From positions 247,830 through 311,829 of the forward strand of contig NZ_JAIVFS010000002.1 in NCBI RefSeq assembly GCF_020829645.1: a stretch of DNA of 64,000 bases, given 5' to 3'. The notes beneath the pieces were generated by a model. The model made no database searches. It was not told the DNA's origin and was given only the letters and a program-made list of their open reading frames with translations. Positions 25,638 through 34,521 of the stretch are shown here, in pieces. How positions within the stretch are numbered: the stretch's first letter is position 1; the number at the start of each line of letters is the position of its first letter. The DNA comes from Nostoc mirabile CHAB5784 (GTDB lineage: Bacteria > Cyanobacteriota > Cyanobacteriia > Cyanobacteriales > Nostocaceae). The position numbers were made by a program, and so were the translations under genes.

Positions 25638-27896
25638 CTACCCTACTGAAAGGATGTGTGCATGGAAGAACGCCCAAGTTGTGGCAATTCCTCCCAAGAG
25701 GTAGTGAGCTACCCCTACAGCCCGACCCTGAATAATGCTCAGAGCGCGAGGCTGAATTGCTGGTGCTACCTTCAGTTTGTTATGCGCCCAAACAATGGAC
25801 TCAATCAGTTCTTGCCAGTAGCCACGACCACTGAACAGGAACATCAAGCTGAATGCCCAGACAAAGTGAGCGCCTAAGAACAGTAGACCATAGGCAGATA
25901 GCGCGCTGCCATAGGAATTGATGACTTGTGTTGCTTGTGCCCACAAGAAGTCACGCAACCAACCGTTGATGGTAATGGCGCTTTGGGCAAAGTTACCACC
26001 AGTGATGTGAGTCACAACACCATCTGCATCTACCGTTCCCCAGACATCTGATTGCATCTTCCAACTGAAGTGGAAAATTACAATAGACAAAGAGTTGTAC
26101 ATCCAGAAAAGTCCGAGGAATACGTGATCCCAGCCAGACACTTGACAGGTACCGCCACGACCGGGGCCGTCGCAGGGGAAGCGGAAGCCCAGGTTTGCTT
26201 TGTCTGGAATCAGACGAGAGCTACGGGCAAACAGCACACCTTTGAGCAGAATTAGGACGGTGACGTGAATGGTGAAAGCGTGAATGTGGTGAATTAGGAA
26301 GTCTGCTGTGCCCAAAGCAATGGGTGCAGCTGCCACTTTTCCGCCAACAGCCAAAATACCCCCGCCAAAGACATAGCTAACTGGTTCTAGGGCGTTGGGA
26401 GCAGTGCCACCAGGAGCCAAGGCGTGGATATTTTGTATCCACTGGGCAAATACTGGCTGCAATTGAATCCCCGTATCAGAGAACAAGTCTTGAGGACGAC
26501 CCAATGCACGCATTGTGTCGTTGTGGATGTAAAGTCCAAAGCTGTGGAAGCCGAGGAAAATAGACACCCAGTTCAGGTGAGAAATAATCGCGTCACGGTG
26601 ACGAATCACCCGATCTAGCAAGTTGTTTTGGTTAACAACTGGATCGTAATCCCGCACCATGAAGATCGCAGCGTGAGCCGCTCCACCAACGATCAAGAAG
26701 CCACCGATCCAAATATGGTGAGTGAATATGCACAACTGGGTAGCGTAGTCAGTTGCCAAATATGGATAGGGGGGCATCGCGTACATGTGATGTGCGATGA
26801 TGATGGTCAGCGAACCCAAGAAGGCCAGGTTAGTAGCCAACTGAGCGTGCCAAGATGTGGTCAGGTTTTCGTAGAGACCTTTGTGACCTTCACCGGTGAA
26901 AGGACCTTTATGGTTTTCTAGGATCTCTTTAATGCTGTGACCAATACCCCAGTTGGTACGGTACTGGTGACCAGCAACGATAAAGAGAACTGCGATCGCT
27001 AAGTGGTGATGTGAAATATCAGTTAACCACAAGCCGCCTGTTACTGGGTTCAGACCGCCCTTGAAGGTGAGGAAGTCAGCATACTGACCCCAGTTCAAGG
27101 TGAAGAAAGGTGCTAAACCAGCAGCAAAGCCGGGATACAGCTCGGTCAACAAGTCTTTGTTCAAGATGAACTCGTGGGGCAAGGGTATGTCTTTGAGAGC
27201 AACGCCTGCATCCAAAAGCTTGTTGGTCGGTGCGGACACGTGGATTAAGTGACCTGCCCATCCCAAGGAACCACAACCTAGCAATACTTGCAAGTGGTGA
27301 TTCAGCATCGACTCCACATTCTGGAACCATTCCAGTTTGGGAGCGCGTTTGTGGTAATGGAACCAGCCGGCAAATAAGAATAAGCCTGCTAATACCAAGC
27401 CACCGATCGCTGTGCAGTAAAGCTGGAAGGAGTTTGTGATACCCCAGCCACGCCATACTTGGAACAAACCGGAGGTGATTTGAATACCGTGGAAACCACC
27501 GCCAACATCACCGTTTAAAATGTCTTGTCCCACAATGGGCCAAACGACCTGAGCACTTGGTCTAACGTGCAACGGGTCGCTTAACCAAGCTTCGTAGTTA
27601 GAAAACTTCGCGCCGTGGAAAATCATCCCGCTCAACCAAATGGTCACAACGGCTAAGTGGCCGAAGTGGGCTGAGAATATCTTGCGGGAGATGTCTTCTA
27701 AATCGCTTGTATGTGTATCAAAATCATGGGCGAGTGCGTGCAGGTTCCAAATCCATGTGGTGGTTTTGGGACCTCTGGCTAAGGATCTGTCAAAGTGTCC
27801 AGGTTGCGCCCATCTCTCGAATGAGGTTGGAACTGGGTCATTATCGACGATTACTCTTGCCTTTTTTTCCTCTCGCTCCGGAGGACTTATTGTCAT
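25638..27896 (-). CDS. psaA: photosystem I P700 apoprotein A1 (PsaA)
   Basis: 752-aa partner of PsaB. It begins [21 protein letters not shown], has eleven membrane helices, the FX loop [18 protein letters not shown], and ends in the [17 protein letters not shown] segment. Together PsaA and PsaB bind P700, A0, A1 and FX. A GGAGG-type site lies upstream of the ATG. The gene has a long non-coding upstream region and is separated from psaB by an inverted repeat array. Confidence 0.99.
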   Translation of the reverse strand: MTISPPEREEKKARVIVDNDPVPTSFERWAQPGHFDRSLARGPKTTTWIWNLHALAHDFDTHTSDLEDISRKIFSAHFGHLAVVTIWLSGMIFHGAKFSNYEAWLSDPLHVRPSAQVVWPIVGQDILNGDVGGGFHGIQITSGLFQVWRGWGITNSFQLYCTAIGGLVLAGLFLFAGWFHYHKRAPKLEWFQNVESMLNHHLQVLLGCGSLGWAGHLIHVSAPTNKLLDAGVALKDIPLPHEFILNKDLLTELYPGFAAGLAPFFTLNWGQYADFLTFKGGLNPVTGGLWLTDISHHHLAIAVLFIVAGHQYRTNWGIGHSIKEILENHKGPFTGEGHKGLYENLTTSWHAQLATNLAFLGSLTIIIAHHMYAMPPYPYLATDYATQLCIFTHHIWIGGFLIVGGAAHAAIFMVRDYDPVVNQNNLLDRVIRHRDAIISHLNWVSIFLGFHSFGLYIHNDTMRALGRPQDLFSDTGIQLQPVFAQWIQNIHALAPGGTAPNALEPVSYVFGGGILAVGGKVAAAPIALGTADFLIHHIHAFTIHVTVLILLKGVLFARSSRLIPDKANLGFRFPCDGPGRGGTCQVSGWDHVFLGLFWMYNSLSIVIFHFSWKMQSDVWGTVDADGVVTHITGGNFAQSAITINGWLRDFLWAQATQVINSYGSALSAYGLLFLGAHFVWAFSLMFLFSGRGYWQELIESIVWAHNKLKVAPAIQPRALSIIQGRAVGVAHYLLGGIATTWAFFHAHILSVG

Positions 27897-28439
27897 TCGA
27901 CCTCCTCTCTTGATAAGGAATGAGGAATCATGAATACCACAAAGTTAACCATTACCGCAAATTCCATTTTGCTGAAGCCGCGATGAAGACCTATGTGGAT
28001 TGTTGTTTCTCGTTGAATTATAGAGTCTTCACTTGTACTTTGTTGGAGATAGTTGGAGATATTTTAACAATAATTCAAACTTGGTGAAATCTTGCTGGAA
28101 TTCCTGCCTTAACTGCCTTTTAACTTTAAAGCCTTTGTCCAAAAGTCAATAGATTATCGATTTAATTTACAAAGAATAACAATTTGCAAATTTTATAGTT
28201 TGGCTGTATAAGCCGATGTTCCAGCTTTTGCTGCTATTACTCATGAACATTTGTGTCATATTTCCATTGTTGTAAGTAAAAAGCTGTAAAGAATATGACT
28301 TATTTTAGAATTTCCGGAGATACACAAGAAAAATTATGGGATTTGAGGCAGATTTCACCTTTTGGGCTATAGTTCCAGATGGACAGTTTGAGCCAAAATA
28401 ATCTGTAAATTGTCGAAGAACTATCACTGGGTGCAACGC
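27897..28439. promoter_or_regulatory. psaA leader/promoter region and divergent upstream region
   Basis: 543 bp without a gene, AT-rich. It should carry the light-regulated psaA promoter(s) on the minus strand and the promoter of the lipoprotein gene on the plus strand. TTTACA/TTACA-like hexamers occur near 28270-28300, but their spacing does not match a canonical HLR1 (RpaB) box, so I do not call one. No repeat family recognised. Confidence 0.45.
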
Positions 28440-30080
28440 ATGAACTCGTGGCAGAAAAAGGTGTTAGAGAAGCTCCTCCCTGAGAGGTTCCTGATTTTCA
28501 GGTGGGTAATAACATTGGTGCTGGTATTAAGCTTGACCAGTTGTGGCGATAAAGTGAGTAGCCAGAAAGTATCTACTGACTATAGAGAAAACCCTCCACA
28601 GATTTCTCAAATTTCAAAGCAATTTTCGGAAGTTTCCCCACCATCTGTTATCCAAGAACTGCGGACAATTTTGGAAGTTTATCAGCCACAAGTGACAATT
28701 GTTACTCCACGAGCTGATGAAGTTCTCCAAGACAACAAAGCCACAGCCAGTTTTCAGGTTAAGGATCTACCAATATTTAAGGATTCACAATTACAACTAG
28801 GGCCCCATCTACACATAATTCTAGATAACCAACCTTATATTCCTGTTTACGACCTGAATCAGCCCTTGGTTTTGCCAGACTTGTCTCCAGGTACTCATAC
28901 CCTGCGCGTCTTTGCCTCGCGTCCTTGGCATGAAAGCTTTAAGAATGAAGGCGCTTATGCCCAAACAACATTTCACGTCCTCACCAAAACCGACGACAAC
29001 AATCCAGATCCCAAGTTACCTTTGCTAACTTATAGCCGTCCTCAAAGCAGCTACGGAGCAGAACCAATCTTACTGGACTTTTACCTAACTAACGCTCCTC
29101 TGCACCTCATCGGCAAGGAAAACCCTAACGACGAATTCAGTGATTGGCGCATTCGCTCCACAATTAATGGTGAAAGCTTTATTTTTGATCGCTGGCAAGC
29201 AGTTTATCTTAAAGGCTTCCGTCCCGGAAAAAACTGGGTAAAACTAGAATTTCTCGATAACCAAGGAAATCCTCTCAAAAATGCCTTTAATACCACAGTT
29301 AGATTAATTGACTACCAGCCAAAGGGTAAAGACACTTTGTCGAGAATTACCAGAGGAGAACTCACAGCAGATGAGGTGCGCCCTATTGTAGACCCGAATT
29401 ATAAACTTACACCTACGCCTTCTGTTGAAAAAACACCCGAAATACAACCGAAGGTAGAGAAACAGCCGATTCCCGAAACTGAAATTCCCAAAAAATCTGA
29501 AACAGAGCCAACCAAGCCAGAACAACCAAAATTGGAAGTTCCAACGGCTGTACCATCTCCCACCTTGTCCCCGATACCAGAACCACAGCCAGAGGTAACA
29601 CCAACACCTGAATCAAGTGCGTTACCTGAAAAAGTTGTGCCTCAAACAACAAAACCTAGATTTGGTGGATTTTTCAACCGGCGGGCTGGTAAAGTCCCCA
29701 CCTCACAAGCACCAGTTGTGCCCTCTCCTAGTTTGCCACCTACACTACCAGAGATTATCGAGTCTCCTACATCAGAAATAATTACGCCAACACCAGAACC
29801 ACAGCCAGAGGTAACGCCAACTCCTGAATCAACGCCGTTACCCGAAAAAGTTGCACCTCAGCCAACAAAACCTAGATTTGGCGGATTTTTCAACCGTCGG
29901 ACGGGCAAATTCTCCACCCCACAAGCACCAGTTGAGACATCTCCTAGTTTGCCACCCACGCTACCAGAGATTATTGAGTCTCCTGCACCTGAAATAATTA
30001 CGCCAACACCAGAACCACAGCCAGAGGTAACGCCAACTCCTGAATCAACGCCGTTACCCGAAAAAGTAGAAGTTAAATAA
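28440..30080 (+). CDS. proline-rich lipoprotein with 72-aa C-terminal repeats
   Basis: About 546 aa from ATG 28440; a TTG ten codons earlier is in frame. An N-terminal helix ends in the lipobox LSLTSC, so it is probably a lipoprotein. Residues about 50-330 form a beta-rich domain pair (GTHTLRVFASRPWHESFKNEGAYAQ; SDWRIRSTINGESFIFDRWQ). The rest is Pro/Thr/Glu rich with a 72-residue unit repeated twice and started a third time, each holding TKPRFGGFFNRR. The Pro-rich stalk could span the periplasm or peptidoglycan. It is a recognisable cyanobacterial conserved protein by layout, but function is unknown. Confidence 0.75.
   Translation: MNSWQKKVLEKLLPERFLIFRWVITLVLVLSLTSCGDKVSSQKVSTDYRENPPQISQISKQFSEVSPPSVIQELRTILEVYQPQVTIVTPRADEVLQDNKATASFQVKDLPIFKDSQLQLGPHLHIILDNQPYIPVYDLNQPLVLPDLSPGTHTLRVFASRPWHESFKNEGAYAQTTFHVLTKTDDNNPDPKLPLLTYSRPQSSYGAEPILLDFYLTNAPLHLIGKENPNDEFSDWRIRSTINGESFIFDRWQAVYLKGFRPGKNWVKLEFLDNQGNPLKNAFNTTVRLIDYQPKGKDTLSRITRGELTADEVRPIVDPNYKLTPTPSVEKTPEIQPKVEKQPIPETEIPKKSETEPTKPEQPKLEVPTAVPSPTLSPIPEPQPEVTPTPESSALPEKVVPQTTKPRFGGFFNRRAGKVPTSQAPVVPSPSLPPTLPEIIESPTSEIITPTPEPQPEVTPTPESTPLPEKVAPQPTKPRFGGFFNRRTGKFSTPQAPVETSPSLPPTLPEIIESPAPEIITPTPEPQPEVTPTPESTPLPEKVEVK
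29581..30080. repeat. 216-bp in-frame tandem repeat
   Basis: AACCACAGCCAGAGGTAAC recurs at 29581, 29797 and 30013, exactly 216 bp apart. It encodes the TPTPE-rich, FGGFFNRR-containing unit of the lipoprotein. The period is a multiple of three, so copy variation leaves the frame intact. Confidence 0.9.
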
Positions 30081-30187
30081 CTCGTTTACTGTCGGGAGCA
30101 ATAAAGTTGTAAAATTTCTAATTTTGCAGAACAACTAGGGAATTCTAAGTAAGGATTGGCTTTTATTATTGCTTACTTAGGATTACT

Positions 30188-31993
30188 ATGGCTTCCCAGA
30201 CTCAAGGTTCAAATTTTCAGGCAGTTTCCGGTGATGTTGCTGCTCTACAATCGAACCCGAAAGGGTTGTTTTCACGACTTACAAATGGTCTAAGTGTTAG
30301 TAACAAAATTAAATGCGGCTATGCTCTTGCCCTCAGTGTTGGAATTTTAGGAACCACGATTGGATTAATCCTCGGAGACCACTATCAAGAAAAGGCGTTG
30401 CAGGAGCAACAAAACGCTTTTAAGGAACTCAATTTGCTTGATCGCCTCCAGACAGGTATTCTCCAGACACGGACGCACCAACAGCAACTCATTCCATTAG
30501 TGCCATATCCAAACTTGTATACAGAGGAATACGCCCATATTACTAATATACATGCACCGGAAATTGAGCAAGTCTGGTCTGAACTCCAAAAATATGCAAA
30601 AAGTGCTGATTATGCGGGCGGAAACCACACTGAGAATATTCCTCTGCTTCTGCGAACCTATGATGGTCTACCACAAACTTATATTCGGCAACTTGACAAA
30701 TTATTTCAGCAACTTGATCTATCGCCTTTAACTGAAAAGAAAATTGCGATCGCCCAAAAACGACTGTTGAAGTTTACCAACAGTGAATTAGCACTCAAGT
30801 TTGACGGGATATCTGATGAATTGGTTACTATCATTAAGGCTTCCTATGAGGAATCAATAGCAGCGACGACTGCGTTCAAGACAGCAGCACAAATACGGAT
30901 TTATATTATTGCTGCTAGTATACTGTTGTCAGTGGTAGTTGCTACTCTTTTAGCTTTATTAACAAGTCGAACTATTACTCATCCGATCGAAGTACTGACG
31001 AATATGGCGCAGCGAGTCACTAAAGAATCTAACTTTGACCTGCAAGCACCTGTCATCACCACAGATGAAATTGGGATACTTGCTATTGCATTTAACCAAG
31101 TTTTACATAGAGTTAAATGTCTCCTGGAAGAACAGCAAGCAGCAGCTTTTCGTCAGCAGCAAATGCAAGAAGCCCAATTGCTTCAAAGTGAGAAAATGTC
31201 TAGCTTAGGACGAATGGTAGCTGGTATTGCCCATGAGATTAATAATCCGGTGAATTTTATCTATGGGAATTTAGATCCTGCTATTCAATATGTAGACGAT
31301 TTATTAGCATTGCTACAAACCTATCGCCAAGAAGTGCCTAATTCACCTCTAGCGGTGCAAGCTTACGCCACCGAAATTGATGCAGAATTTCTAGAAGAAG
31401 ATTTACCCAAACTTTTGCAGTCGATGAAGTTTGGTGCCGCTCGCGTGCAACAAATTGTCTTAAGCTTGAAAAACTTCTCTCGCCTGGATGAAGTAAATGC
31501 ACATCCAGTCAATCTACATGAATGCCTAGATAGTACGCTACTCATCCTCAATAATCGGATCAAAAAAGGCGTTACGATTGAGCGCTTGTACGGCGAGATT
31601 CCTAGCATTGAAGGTTTTTCTAGTTCGCTTTATCAAGTGTTCATGAATATTATCAATAATGCGCTTGATGCATTGGAGGAACAGCACAATCTTCAAGACA
31701 AGCCACGAATTGCGATCGCTACTGAACTTCAAGATAAAAACTGGGTAGTTGTTCGCATTGCTGATAATGGTTCTGGGATTCCCCCTGATGTTCAAGAAAG
31801 AATTTTTGAGACGTTCTTCACTACTAAAGCCAGAGGTGTTGGCACTGGTATGGGACTTTCGATTAGCCATCAGATTGTAGTCGAGAAACACGGAGGACAA
31901 CTAATGTGTAAATCTGAGGTGGGTAGTGGTACTGAGTTCATCATTTCTCTTCCCATTCAAAAGCAGCATTTACCCGAAAATGCTCAACTCTAA
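30188..31993 (+). CDS. membrane histidine kinase with HAMP domain
   Basis: 601 aa. The first membrane helix lies at about residues 46-63, a sensor region of about 175 residues follows, then a second helix at about 238-259. HAMP comes next (about 260-312; SRTITHPIEVLTNMAQRV), then a coiled coil, and the H box SSLGRMVAGIAHEINNPVNF with His349. The ATPase has NIINNALDALEE, DNGSGIP and GVGTGMGLSI. The sensor is extracytoplasmic with no recognised fold. No response regulator is adjacent. Its 3' end overlaps the convergent glutaminase gene by 24 bp. Confidence 0.93.
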   Translation: MASQTQGSNFQAVSGDVAALQSNPKGLFSRLTNGLSVSNKIKCGYALALSVGILGTTIGLILGDHYQEKALQEQQNAFKELNLLDRLQTGILQTRTHQQQLIPLVPYPNLYTEEYAHITNIHAPEIEQVWSELQKYAKSADYAGGNHTENIPLLLRTYDGLPQTYIRQLDKLFQQLDLSPLTEKKIAIAQKRLLKFTNSELALKFDGISDELVTIIKASYEESIAATTAFKTAAQIRIYIIAASILLSVVVATLLALLTSRTITHPIEVLTNMAQRVTKESNFDLQAPVITTDEIGILAIAFNQVLHRVKCLLEEQQAAAFRQQQMQEAQLLQSEKMSSLGRMVAGIAHEINNPVNFIYGNLDPAIQYVDDLLALLQTYRQEVPNSPLAVQAYATEIDAEFLEEDLPKLLQSMKFGAARVQQIVLSLKNFSRLDEVNAHPVNLHECLDSTLLILNNRIKKGVTIERLYGEIPSIEGFSSSLYQVFMNIINNALDALEEQHNLQDKPRIAIATELQDKNWVVVRIADNGSGIPPDVQERIFETFFTTKARGVGTGMGLSISHQIVVEKHGGQLMCKSEVGSGTEFIISLPIQKQHLPENAQL

Positions 31994-32884
31994 CTTTTGC
32001 GATAAAGCCTCAACAAAGGCAAGCCCTGCTACCGGATTTCCTACCGTATCCAAGGTGGGACTGTAGCAAGCGATCGCTCCCTCACCTGGTACTATTGCTA
32101 CAAGTCCACCACCAATCCCTGATTTCATCGGTAAACCAACTCTGACTGCAAACTGGGCAGAAGCTTCATATAAGCCACAAGTTAACATCACAGCATTGAC
32201 AATCCGGCGATTTTGTGATGATAAATAGCCATTTTCACAAGCTAAGAGTTTTCCTAACAGGGCTAAATCTTCAACTCGACCAGATATACAGCATATTTGC
32301 TCATAAGTGTCAAGTGCTGTCTCCAAATTTTCTAGATGACTTGTTTCGGCAAGATAGTTTGCGATCGCTTCATTGGCTTTTGAGCGGGTTAATCGCACTG
32401 AAGCCAGCATTACCTCATCTAAGCTGAGTTGGCAACCTGCTAATTGGTTGAGCCATTGACAAAATAAAAAAGTGCGTTGGGTAGCATCCTTTCCTGGTAA
32501 TTTATCAGCGACAGTAATTGCTCCACTATTAATCATCGGGTTACGGGGATGGCCGCGATCGGCAACCAACTGCTCTAAAGAATTGAAGGGTGCATCGGAT
32601 GGTTCCACCCCAACCCACCCAAAAACCGTTTCTGCACCAAAGTGTTCTAGCAGATAAAGTAAGGAAAAGGTCTTAATAACGCTCATTAGCGGGAAAACAC
32701 AAGCTGTATGCCCGAAGCTGATAGTTTTTCCCGATTTACAGCAGATGTGAACTGCAAACCAACCAGGATTAGCTTTAGCTAATTGCGGAATGCGATCGGC
32801 AACTTGTCCCTGTTTAGCCCTAATTTTAGCTAGTTGCACCCAGGTTGATAAATCCGTAGTAGTTAGTTTGTCAAGTCCTTTCAA
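31970..32884 (-). CDS. glsA: glutaminase
   Basis: 304-aa serine-dependent beta-lactamase-fold glutaminase (L-glutamine to glutamate and ammonia). The catalytic SxxK is Ser68-Val-Ile-Lys71 in PLMSVIKTFSL. Other family motifs are NPMINSGAI, SKANEAIANYL, MLTCGLYEASAQFA and GLPMKSGIGGG. The length is normal. Single gene, cytoplasmic, likely for nitrogen recycling; no regulator site recognised. Confidence 0.95.
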   Translation of the reverse strand: MKGLDKLTTTDLSTWVQLAKIRAKQGQVADRIPQLAKANPGWFAVHICCKSGKTISFGHTACVFPLMSVIKTFSLLYLLEHFGAETVFGWVGVEPSDAPFNSLEQLVADRGHPRNPMINSGAITVADKLPGKDATQRTFLFCQWLNQLAGCQLSLDEVMLASVRLTRSKANEAIANYLAETSHLENLETALDTYEQICCISGRVEDLALLGKLLACENGYLSSQNRRIVNAVMLTCGLYEASAQFAVRVGLPMKSGIGGGLVAIVPGEGAIACYSPTLDTVGNPVAGLAFVEALSQKLELSIFG

Positions 32885-32994
32885 AGTGTAAATTTTCTAA
32901 AAGTACATTTATTAGATAGTAACTAACAGTATACTCTGAACCTGATCAAGGCTTTGTAATACCGTAGAAAGACGAGATCAAGGAGAAAAAATTT

Positions 32995-33426
32995 GTGAAA
33001 CTTAATTTAAAAAAGCATACAGCGATCGCAGTTGGATTCGTTGGGTCGCTGTTATGGGGAGCAACTTGCATTCTAGAAAATCAAAATGCTATTGCACAAG
33101 TAGGGGGATTCTTTATAATAAACGAACTATCCAACAAGTGCATTGATGTAGCTGGAGATCCTGGCACAGCTAATGGTGCGCCATTGGCACTTTTTGATTG
33201 CGAACTATCTGGATTTACCGGTTCCGGTAGTACCACAGATCAGAAATGGGAATTTATTCGTGGAGGATTTCTCAGAAATAAATTATCCAACAAATGCATT
33301 GATGTAGCTGGAGATCCTGGCACAGTTAATGGTGCGCTATTGGCACTTTTTGATTGCGAACTATCTGGATTCATCGGTTCCGGTGCCAGATCAGATCAGA
33401 GGTGGCGATGGGAACCAAGGTTTTAA
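32995..33426 (+). CDS. secreted ricin-type beta-trefoil lectin-like protein
   Basis: 143 aa from a GTG start with AAGGAGAAA in front. The signal peptide ends near NAIAQ. The mature protein has two near-identical units LSNKCIDVAGDPGTxNGAxLALFDCELSGF, each followed by DQxW, the QxW-type signature of ricin-B carbohydrate-binding trefoils. A trefoil normally needs three units, so this has two, or a third too degenerate to see, and may dimerise. Sugar binding at the cell surface is inferred. Recent internal duplication is visible in the DNA. Confidence 0.8.
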   Translation: MKLNLKKHTAIAVGFVGSLLWGATCILENQNAIAQVGGFFIINELSNKCIDVAGDPGTANGAPLALFDCELSGFTGSGSTTDQKWEFIRGGFLRNKLSNKCIDVAGDPGTVNGALLALFDCELSGFIGSGARSDQRWRWEPRF

Positions 33427-33676
33427 GAATACTGCTTGAGTTAAACCGGATGAGTCGCCCAGAGCTAAGGTAGATGATTTCGTAAATTTGTAGGGAAAAT
33501 ATTACTACTTATTAAATCTCTGCGTATTTACCGTACCTCTACCAGGAAGCAAGCTACGCATAGCCTCTTCGCTCGGAGAAGTTCTTATCTAAGAGGATGT
33601 TTTAAAAGTATTTTTGGTAACATCAAAGTACAGGTAAAATCAAAAATACCCCCATCAGCGAGAACATTCTATATGT
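33427..33676. other. intergenic with a solitary MITE end
   Basis: AAGAGGATGTTTTAAAAGTATTT near 33589 matches the left end of the element at 62503, but no partner end follows. A TAGCCTCTTCGCTCGGAG stretch is another dispersed repeat. No gene seen. Confidence 0.5.
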
Positions 33677-33722
33677 AAAGTTAAAAACTGGCTAGCTTTG
33701 AAAAGTGCCAGTTTTTAACTTT
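33677..33722. terminator. strong bidirectional hairpin
   Basis: 16-bp perfect arms AAAGTTAAAAACTGGC (33677-33692) and GCCAGTTTTTAACTTT (33707-33722). It overlaps the stop codon of the minus-strand small gene and has A/T-rich arms giving T-runs on both strands. Confidence 0.85.
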
Positions 33723-33909
33723 AAACTTGTTGGCGTTTTAACTCTTGTATCAATACTTGGCAGCGCTTGCTAGCTTCTCTTGCCTGTTGCCTAAACTGTT
33801 TGGCTTGCTCTTGGTTAGTTAAATACACTTCAGATGCTTTTTGCCTGAGTTCAACAGCTTGTTTACTGAGTTCCTTAATACGAGTCTTTAATTCTTCAAT
33901 TGTTTTCAT
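33721..33909 (-). CDS. small coiled-coil protein
   Basis: 62 aa, almost all helix with heptads (IEELKTRIKELSKQAVEL, QEQAKQFRQQAREASKRCQ). It overlaps the gene before it by 4 bp (ATGA), so the two are translationally coupled. Highly basic/polar with no signal. No family recognised; the pair could form a heteromeric coiled coil. Confidence 0.65.
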   Translation of the reverse strand: MKTIEELKTRIKELSKQAVELRQKASEVYLTNQEQAKQFRQQAREASKRCQVLIQELKRQQV

Positions 33910-34106
33910 CTTTGCTCCTGTTCTGAAATCACAATTTCCAAATTTTCTGCTTCTTCATAAAGTCTATCTGCTCTACTAGCCAGCAAGCTAGCATCATCAA
34001 AATCATTGTTTGCTATTGCTCTGTCATGAGCTTCGTACAATTTATCAATGATTTCTTGTAATTGTGCGTAAGCTTGTAATAATACATTTCGTGTTTCTGA
34101 CTTCAT
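33906..34106 (-). CDS. small helical protein, partner of the next gene
   Basis: 66 aa, helical and acidic (LLQAYAQLQEIIDKLYEAHD, ADRLYEEAENLEIVISEQEQ). First gene of a two-gene unit whose second start is inside its stop. The acidic pI contrasts with the basic partner, consistent with the products binding each other, which is inference. No motif points to a function. Confidence 0.65.
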   Translation of the reverse strand: MKSETRNVLLQAYAQLQEIIDKLYEAHDRAIANNDFDDASLLASRADRLYEEAENLEIVISEQEQR

Positions 34107-34521
34107 ATTTACTGGTTAAATATCTAATTCTCCTGGAATTAAACTTCGGTTTAGTTTTGTTTAAGTCTCTAGTAGCAACACACGGGAATATATCGCGCGG
34201 TGTGCAACTTTCTCTCAAACCTAACCCCCAACCCCTTCCCTAAGAGGGAAGGGGAGCAAGACTTAAAGCCAATACGGTTCAGTTAAGGCTAAAACTCTTT
34301 GTGAAAGTCAATTTTTTTAACGAACCGCAGAGGCGCAGAGAACACAGAGAGAAGGAAGAAATGCTTAACTGAACTGTATTGGACTTAAAGCCTCTCTGCG
34401 CTTCGGGGAGAGGTTTGGAGAGGGCTTTTAAGAATAAGTTGCACATCGCGTTATATCATTATTTTTCATCGATCTATTTCAGAAAATTGGTATAAACATC
34501 CTTAAGAGCAAAGTATACTTT
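34107..34521. other. intergenic: repeat disrupted by a MITE
   Basis: The CTAACCCCCAACCCCTTCCC / GGGGAGAGG-type inverted dispersed repeat (about 34220-34430) is split by the MITE at 34270-34381. The remaining 70 bp precede the thioredoxin/NHL gene. No gene seen. Confidence 0.6.
34270..34381. mobile_element. MITE copy (112 bp) with 10-bp TSD
   Basis: The ends CAATACGGTTCAGTTAAG and CTTAACTGAACTGTATTG are an 18-bp inverted pair with one mismatch. GACTTAAAGC is duplicated exactly at 34260-34269 and 34382-34391. The interior (CGCAGAGGCGCAGAG) differs wholly from the copy at 8732, so only the ends define the family. Confidence 0.9.

Noticed and set aside
24165..27913. Several long open frames antisense or out of frame to psaA and psaB
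   Set aside because: They are shadows caused by the codon bias of the highly conserved photosystem genes; none has a ribosome site or family resemblance.
28260..28310. Possible HLR1/RpaB box upstream of psaA
   Set aside because: TTTACA and TTACA hexamers are present but about 17 bp apart, not the two-base spacing of the known HLR1 direct repeat.
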